A DNA stretch of 8,833 nt, taken from assembly GCA_021847685.1 (NCBI GenBank), contig JAJZQE010000023.1, forward strand, positions 1-8,833, given 5' to 3'. Shown here piece by piece: positions 1 through 5,034 of the stretch; the stretch's first letter is position 1; each line of letters opens with the position of its first letter. The translations under genes and the position numbers were made by a program. Source of the stretch: a bacterium (lineage in GTDB: Bacteria; Patescibacteriota; Saccharimonadia; Saccharimonadales; Saccharimonadaceae). The notes under the pieces are model-generated. The model was given only the letters and a program-made list of their open reading frames with translations, made no database searches and had not been told where the DNA came from.

Positions 1-61
1 GCAGACTGCGTCTAGTTAATTCTGTCTGCTCTACAGATATGGGCTGTCTCTCTGTTGTCAT
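1..61 (-). CDS. Possible 5' end of a hypothetical gene running off the left edge
   Basis: An open frame starts at ATG 61-59 and stays open for 20 codons to the window edge (begins MTTERQPISVEQTELTRRSL). The start has no Shine-Dalgarno sequence, but a perfect TATAAT (76-71) lies nine bases upstream, so transcription would begin two or three bases before the ATG. The same near-leaderless arrangement is seen at folC in this window. Twenty codons are too few to recognise a family, and the residues are polar with no signal peptide. It follows the 189-codon gene at 194-754 on the same strand, with a terminator-like hairpin between them. The reading frame could be chance; the promoter spacing is the main support. 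Confidence 0.4.
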   Translation of the reverse strand, partial: MTTERQPISVEQTELTRRSL

Positions 62-70
62 CTTATTAAG

Positions 71-76
71 ATTATA
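71..76 (-). promoter_or_regulatory. Candidate -10 box (TATAAT) for the left-edge gene
   Basis: A perfect TATAAT on the minus strand is followed by nine bases and then ATG. No convincing -35 is present at 16-18 bp. The predicted start site falls about at 64, giving an almost leaderless mRNA. Confidence 0.4.
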
Positions 77-103
77 GTCCCTTCAAGACAAATAAGGGCA
101 TGA

Positions 104-170
104 AAAGAGCCCGACCTGCGACGAATAACTCTTCGGCAATTGCCGGGTCTCTTCATCCCTGGTTCGGGCT
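104..170 (-). terminator. Terminator-like hairpin after the 194-754 gene
   Basis: Read on the minus strand, AGCCCGAACC (170-161) pairs with GGTCGGGCT (116-108) with one bulge, and is followed directly by CTTTT. The 44-base loop contains a 12-bp palindrome, CGGCAATTGCCG (134-145), which could form an inner stem. The position 24 bp beyond the stop codon fits an intrinsic terminator, but the loop is long for one. Confidence 0.4.
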
Positions 171-193
171 TACTGGGGGACAGACGCATCTCG

Positions 194-754
194 CTACATG
201 GCGCTGACGATCATCTCGACTCGGCCACTGAGGGATTTCGCCTTCTGGCAGATCAGCGAGAGCTGGTCGAACGGCATCTTGTTGCTCTTCAACACCTTGA
301 TGATGAAGCGAGCGTACTGATCCATTGTGGCCATCGCTAGCGTGTACGGATTGTACACGTAGCACCTGTCAAGGCTGCCGTCGATGGTCTCCTGGTCAAC
401 GACGACCAGATCTGCTGGCAGGTGGTCGTACGGGCGGCCGCGAGAGGGATGTGCGTCCCTTTGAATCTCGCGGTCCAGCAAGAGACGCTGTTGCTTGACG
501 ACCGCGTGGGCAGCCGTCAAACTACTCACCAAACCTGGAACAACCAGGTAGGGACGAACGAATCGATGCACCCTCGGTGGCACCAGGAACGCCGGAACTC
601 GCCACCTCAGGCTGCGTGGCGGGATTAACCATGACACCCCGGCATCGTAGAAGGCGTTGTGCAGGTGGTTGTACACCGGAAGAGGCGAAAATGCCCCTCG
701 GAGTGCATTAACATTCTGCTGGCGATTAACGCGCAGCGAATCGCTATTAGCCAT
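194..754 (-). CDS. Orphan hypothetical protein, GC-rich
   Basis: A 186-residue protein is predicted from ATG 754-752 to TAG at 196-194. A GTG at 763 is in frame, but it overlaps the only Shine-Dalgarno-like sequence (GGTGAT, about 6 bases before the ATG), so the ATG is the better start. No family is recognised. The sequence is basic and proline-rich in its first half (RSLRWRVPAFLVPPRVHRFVRPY), has no clear signal peptide or TM helix, and contains an acidic, Val-rich stretch (ADLVVVDQETIDG) before a C-terminal part with alternating hydrophobic residues. The frame is supported by its length and by strong G/C preference at third positions (runs of CTG, GTC, ATC, AAG, CAG), unlike the AT-rich operon at 5590-8833. 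It lies just beyond the duplicated tRNA-Ser end, so it may belong to an integrated island. Function unknown. Confidence 0.6.
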   Translation of the reverse strand: MANSDSLRVNRQQNVNALRGAFSPLPVYNHLHNAFYDAGVSWLIPPRSLRWRVPAFLVPPRVHRFVRPYLVVPGLVSSLTAAHAVVKQQRLLLDREIQRDAHPSRGRPYDHLPADLVVVDQETIDGSLDRCYVYNPYTLAMATMDQYARFIIKVLKSNKMPFDQLSLICQKAKSLSGRVEMIVSAM

Positions 755-858
755 GCTTATCACCCATCGTTGAAGTTGGCTCGTCTAATCGAAGTCGCCG
801 CGCATTGCGGTGACTGACAATAGTTATGAGCGAAATCTGGTCTTTTTGCAAGCATAAA

Positions 859-899
859 CAAATAGAAACGACGACCACAAGGATCGTCGTCACTATTTG
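859..899 (-). terminator. Hairpin next to the duplicated tRNA-Ser end
   Basis: On the minus strand CAAATAG (899-893) pairs with CTATTTG (865-859), and inside it ACGACGATCC pairs with GGTCGTCGT (one bulge) around a TTGT loop. The outer arm begins in the CCA of the truncated tRNA-Ser copy (898-896), just as the terminators of the three intact tRNAs begin in their CCA. It may be the terminator that originally served tRNA-Ser(CGA). Confidence 0.5.
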
Positions 900-918
900 G
901 CGGAGAGGGAGGGATTCG
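896..918. repeat. 23-bp direct repeat, displaced copy of the tRNA-Ser(CGA) 3' end (att-like)
   Basis: Positions 896-918 are identical to 1070-1092, the last 21 bases of tRNA-Ser(CGA) with CCA plus two flanking bases. The copy contains the 3' half of the T-arm, the 3' acceptor strand, discriminator and CCA; upstream of it the sequence is unrelated to tRNA-Ser. Such a 3'-end duplication is the usual footprint of site-specific integration into a tRNA gene. No integrase is in the window. Confidence 0.6.
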
Positions 919-1033
919 GTCACCTTTGGCGACCCCGCGACTTCACGATTGCGGACACAGTCCGCATCGGAAGGTCGCCTTGCGAAATGCCACTGGCATT
1001 TCTCACCCTATCGGGTTCTAACCCTTCCGTTTC
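918..1033. other. Hairpin-dense interval between the two tRNA-Ser end copies
   Basis: No convincing gene is present. Several short inverted repeats are visible: GGTCACC/GGCGACC (918-924, 928-934, one mismatch), TGCGGAC/GTCCGCA (950-956, 960-966, perfect), GAAATGCC/GGCATTTC (984-991, 995-1002, perfect) and GGGT/ACCC (1013-1016, 1021-1024). Two longer-range pairings are also possible: GGCGACC 928-934 with GGTCGCC 973-979, and CGGAAGG 968-974 with CCTTCCG 1023-1029. The 928-934 segment can pair with either neighbour, so alternative folds exist. Confidence 0.5.
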
Positions 1034-1161
<128 letters not shown>

Positions 1162-1172
1162 GCATCGGTACT

Positions 1173-1181
1173 AGTGTAGCA
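1173..1181 (-). promoter_or_regulatory. Extended -10 promoter of tRNA-Ser(CGA)
   Basis: The minus strand reads TGCTACACT, an extended -10, with no good -35. The predicted start is near 1166, five bases before the tRNA. An inverted repeat GTAGCAA/TTGCTAC (1176-1182, 1197-1203) overlaps the box and could be an operator or the end signal of the upstream pilin operon. Confidence 0.55.
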
Positions 1182-1229
1182 AAAAAATGTCTTTAATTGC
1201 TACAAAATCAGCGTATTGGTGCTGCTAGA

Positions 1230-1517
1230 CTAAAACGATAACTGGCTATCAAGCGCTGTCAGATCGCTGCTCGAGCTGGTGTCGGTCTGGTCAAGCGTGG
1301 TCTCGGCTGTCGTTAAATCAGATGAGGATGTAACTGTAGGTATTGGCTTAACATCTGTAGCCACGGGTGTTTGCGTGCGCGCGTCGGCCGTGTTTGCTGT
1401 AGATGGATACAGCTTTTGGTAGGCGGTATAGCCAACAAAGCTTAGCAACCCAACCACTACTAAAATGATAATCAACTCGATAATCGAAAAGCCTGATTTA
1501 GCTCTACTAAACAACAT
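1230..1517 (-). CDS. Minimal type IV pilin-like protein
   Basis: A 95-residue prepilin-like protein, predicted to be cleaved by prepilin peptidase and assembled into a type IV pilus or pseudopilus. The leader MLFSRAKSG is followed by FSIIEL, so cleavage would fall after Gly9, with Phe at +1 and the conserved Glu at +5 (Glu14). A hydrophobic helix runs from about residue 12 to 30. The rest is unusual: about 60 Ser/Thr/Asp-rich residues without Cys, containing SSSDLT twice (from 64 and from 82), instead of the usual globular beta domain. The start follows the upstream gene's TAA by two bases, and its Shine-Dalgarno GAGGGG lies inside that gene, so the two are probably translated together. It may be a minor pilin or a membrane anchor using the pilin export route. 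Confidence 0.85.
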   Translation of the reverse strand: MLFSRAKSGFSIIELIIILVVVGLLSFVGYTAYQKLYPSTANTADARTQTPVATDVKPIPTVTSSSDLTTAETTLDQTDTSSSSDLTALDSQLSF

Positions 1518-1519
1518 TG

Positions 1520-2206
1520 TTAATTACCCCTCGTAGTTTTAGTTGTTGAAGTGCCGGAAGCGGTCGTGGTCGATGCCTTAGTTGTCGTGGTAGTACTGGT
1601 CGTCGCCTGGGTAGACTCAACCGACTTAACGCCAACGATCAGGTTCTTGATTGACGTCTTGTAGTCGTTCAGTGAAGCGATCTCAATCTTTAACATGCTC
1701 TTAAAGCTATCGGCAATGCCCATTGGGTTGGTGCCGTCACAATTAAAAGATGTCGACGAGGACTTGATTTTATCAACCGAGTTCTGCGCAGCCGCTTGTT
1801 TGGCCTTAACATCGGCCACGAGCGTGTCGTAATTGCTTAAAGTCTTGCCCTTGGTTGCATAAAAGTTCTCAACTCGAGTTGCGATACCACTAAACAAATC
1901 GAGTTGCTTCTGACCGCGATCACTAATGCGCGTCATGATGTTCGTGATAGCAGCTTGGCGATTTTGACAAACGCGAAGTTTTGCATCGGTAAGGCGCGTT
2001 TCAGCGGCAAGCCGGCGAGCCGCAGCCTGGCTGGCTGGCGTTGAGCCTTGGACGGGTGTAGGTGTCGTTGTTGAAGTTGTCGCTTGTGTTACCTCGGCAT
2101 TAGCATGTCCGCTAATTGCTGCCACCGTTATGGGCACAGCAAGTACAAACAAAGCTCCAGCCATCAAAGTAGCTAATAAGTTTCGTTTTAAGATTCTTTT
2201 ATGCAT
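1520..2206 (-). CDS. Secreted Thr-rich protein with a helical core, partner of the pilin
   Basis: A 228-residue exported protein. The N-terminus has basic residues (MHKRILKRN), a hydrophobic stretch (about 10-30) and a likely signal peptidase I site after ANA (35-37). Residues 38-60 are Thr/Pro-rich, 61-195 are predicted helical with many Ala, Lys and Gln, and 199-228 are almost entirely Thr/Ser. The peptide TQATTSTTT occurs in both low-complexity flanks. Two cysteines (80 and 156) could form a disulfide outside the cell. The start has AGGAG five to seven bases upstream. No enzyme motif is seen. Pairing with the pilin gene suggests a surface or pilus-associated role, perhaps with O-glycosylated tails; that is inference. 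Confidence 0.8.
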   Translation of the reverse strand: MHKRILKRNLLATLMAGALFVLAVPITVAAISGHANAEVTQATTSTTTPTPVQGSTPASQAAARRLAAETRLTDAKLRVCQNRQAAITNIMTRISDRGQKQLDLFSGIATRVENFYATKGKTLSNYDTLVADVKAKQAAAQNSVDKIKSSSTSFNCDGTNPMGIADSFKSMLKIEIASLNDYKTSIKNLIVGVKSVESTQATTSTTTTTKASTTTASGTSTTKTTRGN

Positions 2207-2238
2207 GCTTGCTCCTATAAATAGTTGTCCTTAATTAA

Positions 2239-2268
2239 AGCTTACGCTTAGTTAGGGTATGGGGTCAA
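2239..2268 (-). promoter_or_regulatory. Candidate promoter of the secreted protein-pilin operon
   Basis: TTGACC (2268-2263), an 18-bp spacer and TAAGCT (2244-2239) on the minus strand precede the gene by about 33 bases. This is the best -35 in the window, but the -10 is only fair. Confidence 0.4.
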
Positions 2269-2395
2269 GATTAATCGCTGCTTGGGGTTGGCGTGACAAG
2301 CATCACCATCTTTGGATTAATTTTGTAAAAACAACAATGTTCATTATGTAGTTTTCGTTGGACAGCGAACACTTTTTCGCTTCATTCGCTACGCC

Positions 2396-2427
2396 GAACC
2401 TATTTTTGCTTCGCAAAAGTCAGGTTC
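2396..2427. repeat. Hairpin of the tRNA-trailer family (tRNA-Arg copy)
   Basis: GAACCT (2396-2401) pairs with AGGTTC (2422-2427), and inside it TTTTGC pairs with GCAAAA around a TTC loop. It is flanked on the left by TTCGCTTCA-like sequence and on the right by TCTCAT, features shared with the hairpin at 4711-4758. The remainder of 2269-2395 holds no gene or clear signal. Confidence 0.5.
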
Positions 2428-2445
2428 TCATCTTGCGCGACGTTA

Positions 2446-2487
2446 CCAAAGTAAAAACCCCACTAAAAAGTGGGGTTTTTACTTTGG
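2446..2487 (-). terminator. Intrinsic terminator of tRNA-Arg(GCG)
   Basis: A perfect 18-bp stem: CCAAAGTAAAAACCCCAC (2446-2463) and its exact complement (2470-2487) around TAAAAA. On the minus strand the GTGGGG arm is followed by TTTTTACTTT. The first three bases of the hairpin are the tRNA's CCA. Confidence 0.85.
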
Positions 2488-2561
2488 TGAACTCGGCAAG
2501 ATTCGAACCTGCGACCTTTGGCTCCGCAAGCCAACGCTCTATCCAGCTGAGCTACGAGTCC
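2485..2561 (-). tRNA. tRNA-Arg(GCG), CCA encoded
   Basis: A 77-nt tRNA with acceptor GGACTCG/CGAGTTC (one G-U), D-arm GCTC/GAGC, anticodon stem TTGGC/GCCAA with loop TTGCGGA, T-arm GCAGG-TTCGAAT-CTTGC, discriminator A and encoded CCA. The anticodon is GCG, reading CGC and, by wobble, CGU. Most bacteria use ACG with inosine for this box. Confidence 0.94.
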
Positions 2562-2566
2562 ATAAT

Positions 2567-2602
2567 AACGTATTCACAAATGTTGCCACCTGTGAATACG
2601 TT
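2567..2602. repeat. 12-bp perfect inverted repeat in the tRNA-Arg leader
   Basis: AACGTATTCACA (2567-2578) and TGTGAATACGTT (2591-2602) surround a 12-base loop. It ends five bases upstream of the tRNA. On the minus strand no U-tract follows, so it may be a leader or processing hairpin; on the plus strand it is followed by TTATTT and could terminate antisense transcription. Confidence 0.5.
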
Positions 2603-2657
2603 TTATTTGTAACTAGAAGGTGCTTTCGACGTCATAAAAACGTTGCGAACATCGGTT

Positions 2658-2687
2658 ATTGTACCATGTTTATTGACGATTAATCAA
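2658..2687 (-). promoter_or_regulatory. Promoter of tRNA-Arg(GCG)
   Basis: TTGATT (2687-2682), an 18-bp spacer and TACAAT (2663-2658), with TGG making an extended -10, on the minus strand. The predicted start near 2651 gives a leader of about 90 bases containing the inverted repeat at 2567-2602. Confidence 0.55.
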
Positions 2688-2692
2688 TAAAC
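2668..2692. repeat. 9-bp inverted repeat just after the two-TM gene
   Basis: GTTTATTGA (2668-2676) and TCAATAAAC (2684-2692) with a seven-base loop begin five bases after the stop of the gene at 2698-3267 and overlap the tRNA-Arg -35. No U-tract follows on the minus strand, so a terminator role is uncertain; an operator is possible. Confidence 0.35.
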
Positions 2693-2697
2693 TACAC

Positions 2698-3267
2698 CTA
2701 AAGACGTAGTTTTCGAACGACAATATCAATCATGTCGAGCTTGAGATTTTCCATTGGCAAAACTTTACCTAAAATATCAACGATACGCTCACCAGCTTCT
2801 TCAGGAAAATAGACTGAAACTCCCGTTGCGAAACGCTTAATTGGAATCAACATAATCGAGTGGTGTTCGCCGTCGCGAATCAACCCAAATGCCTTAAAAT
2901 CAGCTAAATTATAGAGTTTTTCGCCGATATATAAGCCCTGTTTGGCACTAAGCGTGTATTGGATGTCGCGTGGCGCGCGGCGGATGTAAACAACCAGTGA
3001 TACTGCCATGACAACCACTAAGACCGAAAAGGTGTATGACTTCAACAAAAATATATCGATAGCGATTAAACTTAGGGCAATCACCACAAAAAGCACGTAC
3101 CACAAGCCATTCTTATCTGGATGAACATATTCGCTAGCCGTCCAGCTAACTGGCGCATCCGGCACTGACTCAATTTGCCATGTCGGCGTCAACTGTGATT
3201 GGTCCTCAGTTGAGGTCGCGGCCTCTGGCTTCTCTTCCCAATAATTCTGTTGTTGATCAGGATTCAT
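2698..3267 (-). CDS. Two-TM membrane protein of a CPR-type family
   Basis: A 189-residue protein: an acidic, Gln-rich cytoplasmic-type N-terminus (1-40), a motif WTASEYVHPDKNGLWYVLF (42-60) that leads into a first TM helix (about 56-74), a second TM helix (about 78-95), then a positively charged turn (RRAPR) and a soluble C-terminal domain of about 90 residues rich in beta-type segments (YTLSAKQGLYIGEKLYNLADFKAFGLI). The hairpin-membrane plus PH-like domain layout recalls small CPR membrane proteins of unknown function; this is family-level recognition, not a named match. The ATG has no Shine-Dalgarno, and an extended -10 (TGCTATACT) sits six bases upstream, so the mRNA is probably leaderless. 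It is transcribed divergently from folC. Confidence 0.8.
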   Translation of the reverse strand: MNPDQQQNYWEEKPEAATSTEDQSQLTPTWQIESVPDAPVSWTASEYVHPDKNGLWYVLFVVIALSLIAIDIFLLKSYTFSVLVVVMAVSLVVYIRRAPRDIQYTLSAKQGLYIGEKLYNLADFKAFGLIRDGEHHSIMLIPIKRFATGVSVYFPEEAGERIVDILGKVLPMENLKLDMIDIVVRKLRL

Positions 3268-3273
3268 GACTAT

Positions 3274-3282
3274 AGTATAGCA
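3274..3282 (-). promoter_or_regulatory. Extended -10 giving a leaderless mRNA for the two-TM gene
   Basis: TGCTATACT on the minus strand is followed by ATAGTC and the start ATG, placing the predicted first transcribed base on the A of the start codon. A second candidate further upstream (TTGACT 3327-3322, 18 bp, TGATAA 3303-3298) would give a leader of roughly 25 to 30 bases. Confidence 0.5.
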
Positions 3283-3347
3283 TGAGCATTAACATATTTA
3301 TCAGGTAAGGTTAGTGGACTTAGTCAACATTAAAACCAGCTGTAGTC

Positions 3348-3353
3348 TATAAT
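3348..3353 (+). promoter_or_regulatory. -10 box of folC, near-leaderless
   Basis: A perfect TATAAT followed by eight bases and the folC ATG. There is no Shine-Dalgarno before the ATG and the -35 is poor. The predicted start is one or two bases upstream of the start codon. Confidence 0.5.
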
Positions 3354-3361
3354 CATAAACA

Positions 3362-4639
3362 ATGAGAACCATCACAAACTTCACCCAACTCAACCAGCTC
3401 TTAGGTGAGTTTATCTCGCCACCCAACACAACTCATCCTTACAACCTGAAGCGGATGAGCCAGTTAATGAGCGTGCTTGGCAATCCTCAGAATCGGTTAA
3501 AGATAGTGCACGTCGCGGGTACCTCTGGAAAAACCTCAACCGCCTATTACGTGGCGTCGCTGCTTAGCGCGGCTGGCTACAAAACCGGCCTAACGGTTTC
3601 GCCACATATCGATGGAGTTAACGAGCGCGCCCAGATAAATATGCGGCCACTGCCCGAAGCTGAATTTTGCAATCAATTCACTGACTTTATGAAAATTGTT
3701 GATAACAGCAAAATTAAGCCAATTTATTTCGAATTGGTCATCGCTTTTAGTTTGTGGTTATTTCAAAAACGCAAAGTTGATTACGCCGTTGTCGAAGTTG
3801 GTATCGGCGGCCTGCTGGACAGCACTAACATCCTGGGGCGACCAGACAAAATATGTATAATTACCGATATCGGCCTTGATCATGTCGAAACCCTGGGCAG
3901 TACAATTAACCAAATTGCAACTCAAAAAGCTGGCATCATCAAGCCTAAAAATGAGGCCTTTATTCATCCTCAATCACCTGAAATTATGAATGTCGTTAGA
4001 GCCCAGTGCGAAAAAACCGACGCTCGGCTTCATATTGTCAAAAATACCATCCTGATACCTGGTTTGCCACTGTTTCAACAGCGTAATTTTGGCCTGGCAT
4101 ACGACGTTGTCGGTCATATACTGGCTCGTGATGGCCGCGAAAAACTGTCAGACCAAGCCATTCAATCAGTTGCAAACATAGTCATTCCGGCACGCATGGA
4201 GATGATAAATCTTGCCGGCAAAACACTGGTGCTGGATGGCTCGCACAACGAGCAAAAAATCCAGGCGCTTGTGGAGTCGATGAAAAATCGCTTTCCAGAT
4301 AAAAAAATTCATTCGCTGGTCAGTTTTGGCTTCGTTCAATCCAAACATGACAGCATACTCGCCAGCATGAAGCTATTGGCGCAACTTGGCGCCTCTGTCG
4401 TTGTCACCGACTACACCTACAGTAAAGCTTCTGCTACGAGTAGTGATTCTAGGGCAAAGCAACTTGGCAAAATTGCTAAACAAGCTGGTTTTGAGTCAAT
4501 TGTTGTTGAAGTTAATCCCAAGCTCGCTTTTAAAACGTTTGTCGATGGTATCAGCGATGTTGGACTAGTGACTGGATCGTTTTATTTGATGAATCCGATT
4601 AGGGAGATTGTGTTTCCGAAAATTAGGGAGGGGAGATAG
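3362..4639 (+). CDS. folC: Folylpolyglutamate synthase / dihydrofolate synthase family (Mur ligase fold)
   Basis: A 425-residue FolC, the ATP-dependent ligase that adds glutamate to (dihydro)folates or dihydropteroate in the cytoplasm. The length is normal. The P-loop is HVAGTSGKTST (50-60); classical FolC has GTNGKGS. SPHIDGVNERAQI (80-92) matches the folate-binding loop region, VVEVGIGGLLDSTN (143-156) the central ATPase motif, ITDIGLDHVETLG (167-179) the Asp-His segment, and QKAGIIKP (188-195) holds the Lys that is carbamylated in the family. LDGSHNEQK corresponds to LDGAHNP in the C-terminal domain. The gene stands alone, divergent from the two-TM gene. CPR genomes commonly lack de novo folate synthesis, so polyglutamylation of imported folate is the likelier role; that is inference. 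The Asn-to-Ser and Gly-to-Thr P-loop changes make the exact substrate worth testing. Confidence 0.93.
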   Translation: MRTITNFTQLNQLLGEFISPPNTTHPYNLKRMSQLMSVLGNPQNRLKIVHVAGTSGKTSTAYYVASLLSAAGYKTGLTVSPHIDGVNERAQINMRPLPEAEFCNQFTDFMKIVDNSKIKPIYFELVIAFSLWLFQKRKVDYAVVEVGIGGLLDSTNILGRPDKICIITDIGLDHVETLGSTINQIATQKAGIIKPKNEAFIHPQSPEIMNVVRAQCEKTDARLHIVKNTILIPGLPLFQQRNFGLAYDVVGHILARDGREKLSDQAIQSVANIVIPARMEMINLAGKTLVLDGSHNEQKIQALVESMKNRFPDKKIHSLVSFGFVQSKHDSILASMKLLAQLGASVVVTDYTYSKASATSSDSRAKQLGKIAKQAGFESIVVEVNPKLAFKTFVDGISDVGLVTGSFYLMNPIREIVFPKIREGR

Positions 4640-4671
4640 CGCTCCACTCTGTTTCGCTTTTCCGCTCGTGC

Positions 4672-4697
4672 GCAAAAATGAGCAAGCTAATTTTTGC
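4672..4697 (+). terminator. Candidate folC terminator hairpin
   Basis: GCAAAAAT (4672-4679) pairs with ATTTTTGC (4690-4697) around a ten-base loop, 32 bases after the folC stop. The stem is AT-rich and only partly T-tailed, and CAAGC/GCTTG (4683-4687, 4696-4700) is an alternative pairing, so the role is tentative. Confidence 0.4.
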
Positions 4698-4710
4698 TTG
4701 CTTCGCTTCA

Positions 4711-4758
4711 CCGAACTCGCCGCGTTTGTTGCCATGCAACAAACATGCGGGAGTTCGG
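4711..4758. repeat. Long hairpin of the tRNA-trailer family (tRNA-Ser(GCT) copy)
   Basis: CCGAACTC (4711-4718) pairs with GAGTTCGG (4751-4758), CCGC (4720-4723) with GCGG (4747-4750), and TTTGTTGC (4725-4732) with GCAACAAA (4736-4743) around CAT: 20 base pairs with two small interior loops. It is preceded by TTCGCTTCA and followed by ATCTCACCCC, as in the related element at 2396-2427. Confidence 0.6.
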
Positions 4759-4771
4759 ATCTCACCCCTGG

Positions 4772-4809
4772 CAAATTAAAAAATGACCAAAAGGTCATTT
4801 TTTAATTTG
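4772..4809 (-). terminator. Intrinsic terminator of tRNA-Ser(GCT), bidirectional
   Basis: A perfect 17-bp stem (4772-4788 with 4793-4809) around an AAAA loop; on either strand the GGTC arm is followed by ATTTTTTAATTT. It can end tRNA-Ser(GCT) on the minus strand and folC read-through on the plus strand. The outer pairs use the CC-A end of the tRNA. Confidence 0.85.
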
Positions 4810-4900
4810 GCGGAGGAGGGGAGATTCGAACTCCCGCACCAGGTCTCCCCAGTCTAACGATTTAGCAAACCGTCCCCTTCAGCCACTTGGGTACCCCTCC
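4808..4900 (-). tRNA. tRNA-Ser(GCT), CCA encoded
   Basis: A 93-nt class II tRNA. Acceptor GGAGGGG/CTCCTCC (one G-U), anticodon stem ACGGT/ATCGT (one G-U) around TTGCTAA, anticodon GCT (reads AGC and AGU), a long variable arm, T-arm GGGAG-TTCGAAT-CTCCC, discriminator G and encoded CCA. Confidence 0.96.
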
Positions 4901-4947
4901 GTGCTGGGCTTGTTGGTTGAAGTAACTTCCGTCATTCAACTCGGACA

Positions 4948-4956
4948 ATTGTAGCA
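4948..4956 (-). promoter_or_regulatory. Extended -10 promoter of tRNA-Ser(GCT)
   Basis: The minus strand reads TGCTACAAT, preceded by TG (TGTGC), with no good -35. The predicted start near 4941 leaves about 40 bases of leader. Confidence 0.55.
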
Positions 4957-4994
4957 CATCCAAGAGGTCAGGGCTAGATTTTTGATTATAAATT

Positions 4995-5003
4995 TGCTAC
5001 AAT
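4995..5003 (+). promoter_or_regulatory. Extended -10 promoter of the VirB2-like pilin gene
   Basis: TGCTACAAT on the plus strand, with a weak -35 region. The predicted start near 5010 gives a leader of about 25 bases that includes the Shine-Dalgarno GAGGA (5026-5030). Confidence 0.55.
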
Positions 5004-5034
5004 TAAAGAATAGTTGCGTAATAATGAGGATTTT

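Noticed and set aside
140..628. Short plus-strand frames opposite the 194-754 gene
   Set aside because: They are antisense to a longer frame with consistent third-position bias and a usable start.
896..970. A complete second tRNA-Ser, because TCCGCATCGG at 961-970 also occurs at the 5' end of tRNA-Ser(CGA) (1159-1168)
   Set aside because: A would-be 5' acceptor strand next to that 10-mer does not pair with the 3' strand at 899-908, and no anticodon arm is present; only the 3' end is a real copy.
2358..2612. Plus-strand 84-codon frame
   Set aside because: It runs through the tRNA-Arg gene and its terminator hairpin, with no ribosome binding site or family signal.
4565..4805. Frames on both strands over the folC trailer
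   Set aside because: They cross the end of folC, the 4711-4758 hairpin and the tRNA-Ser terminator; structure, not coding, explains the sequence.
5014..5034. TTG start seven codons upstream for the VirB2-like gene
   Set aside because: The ATG at 5035 has GAGGA at a suitable distance and begins a normal signal segment.
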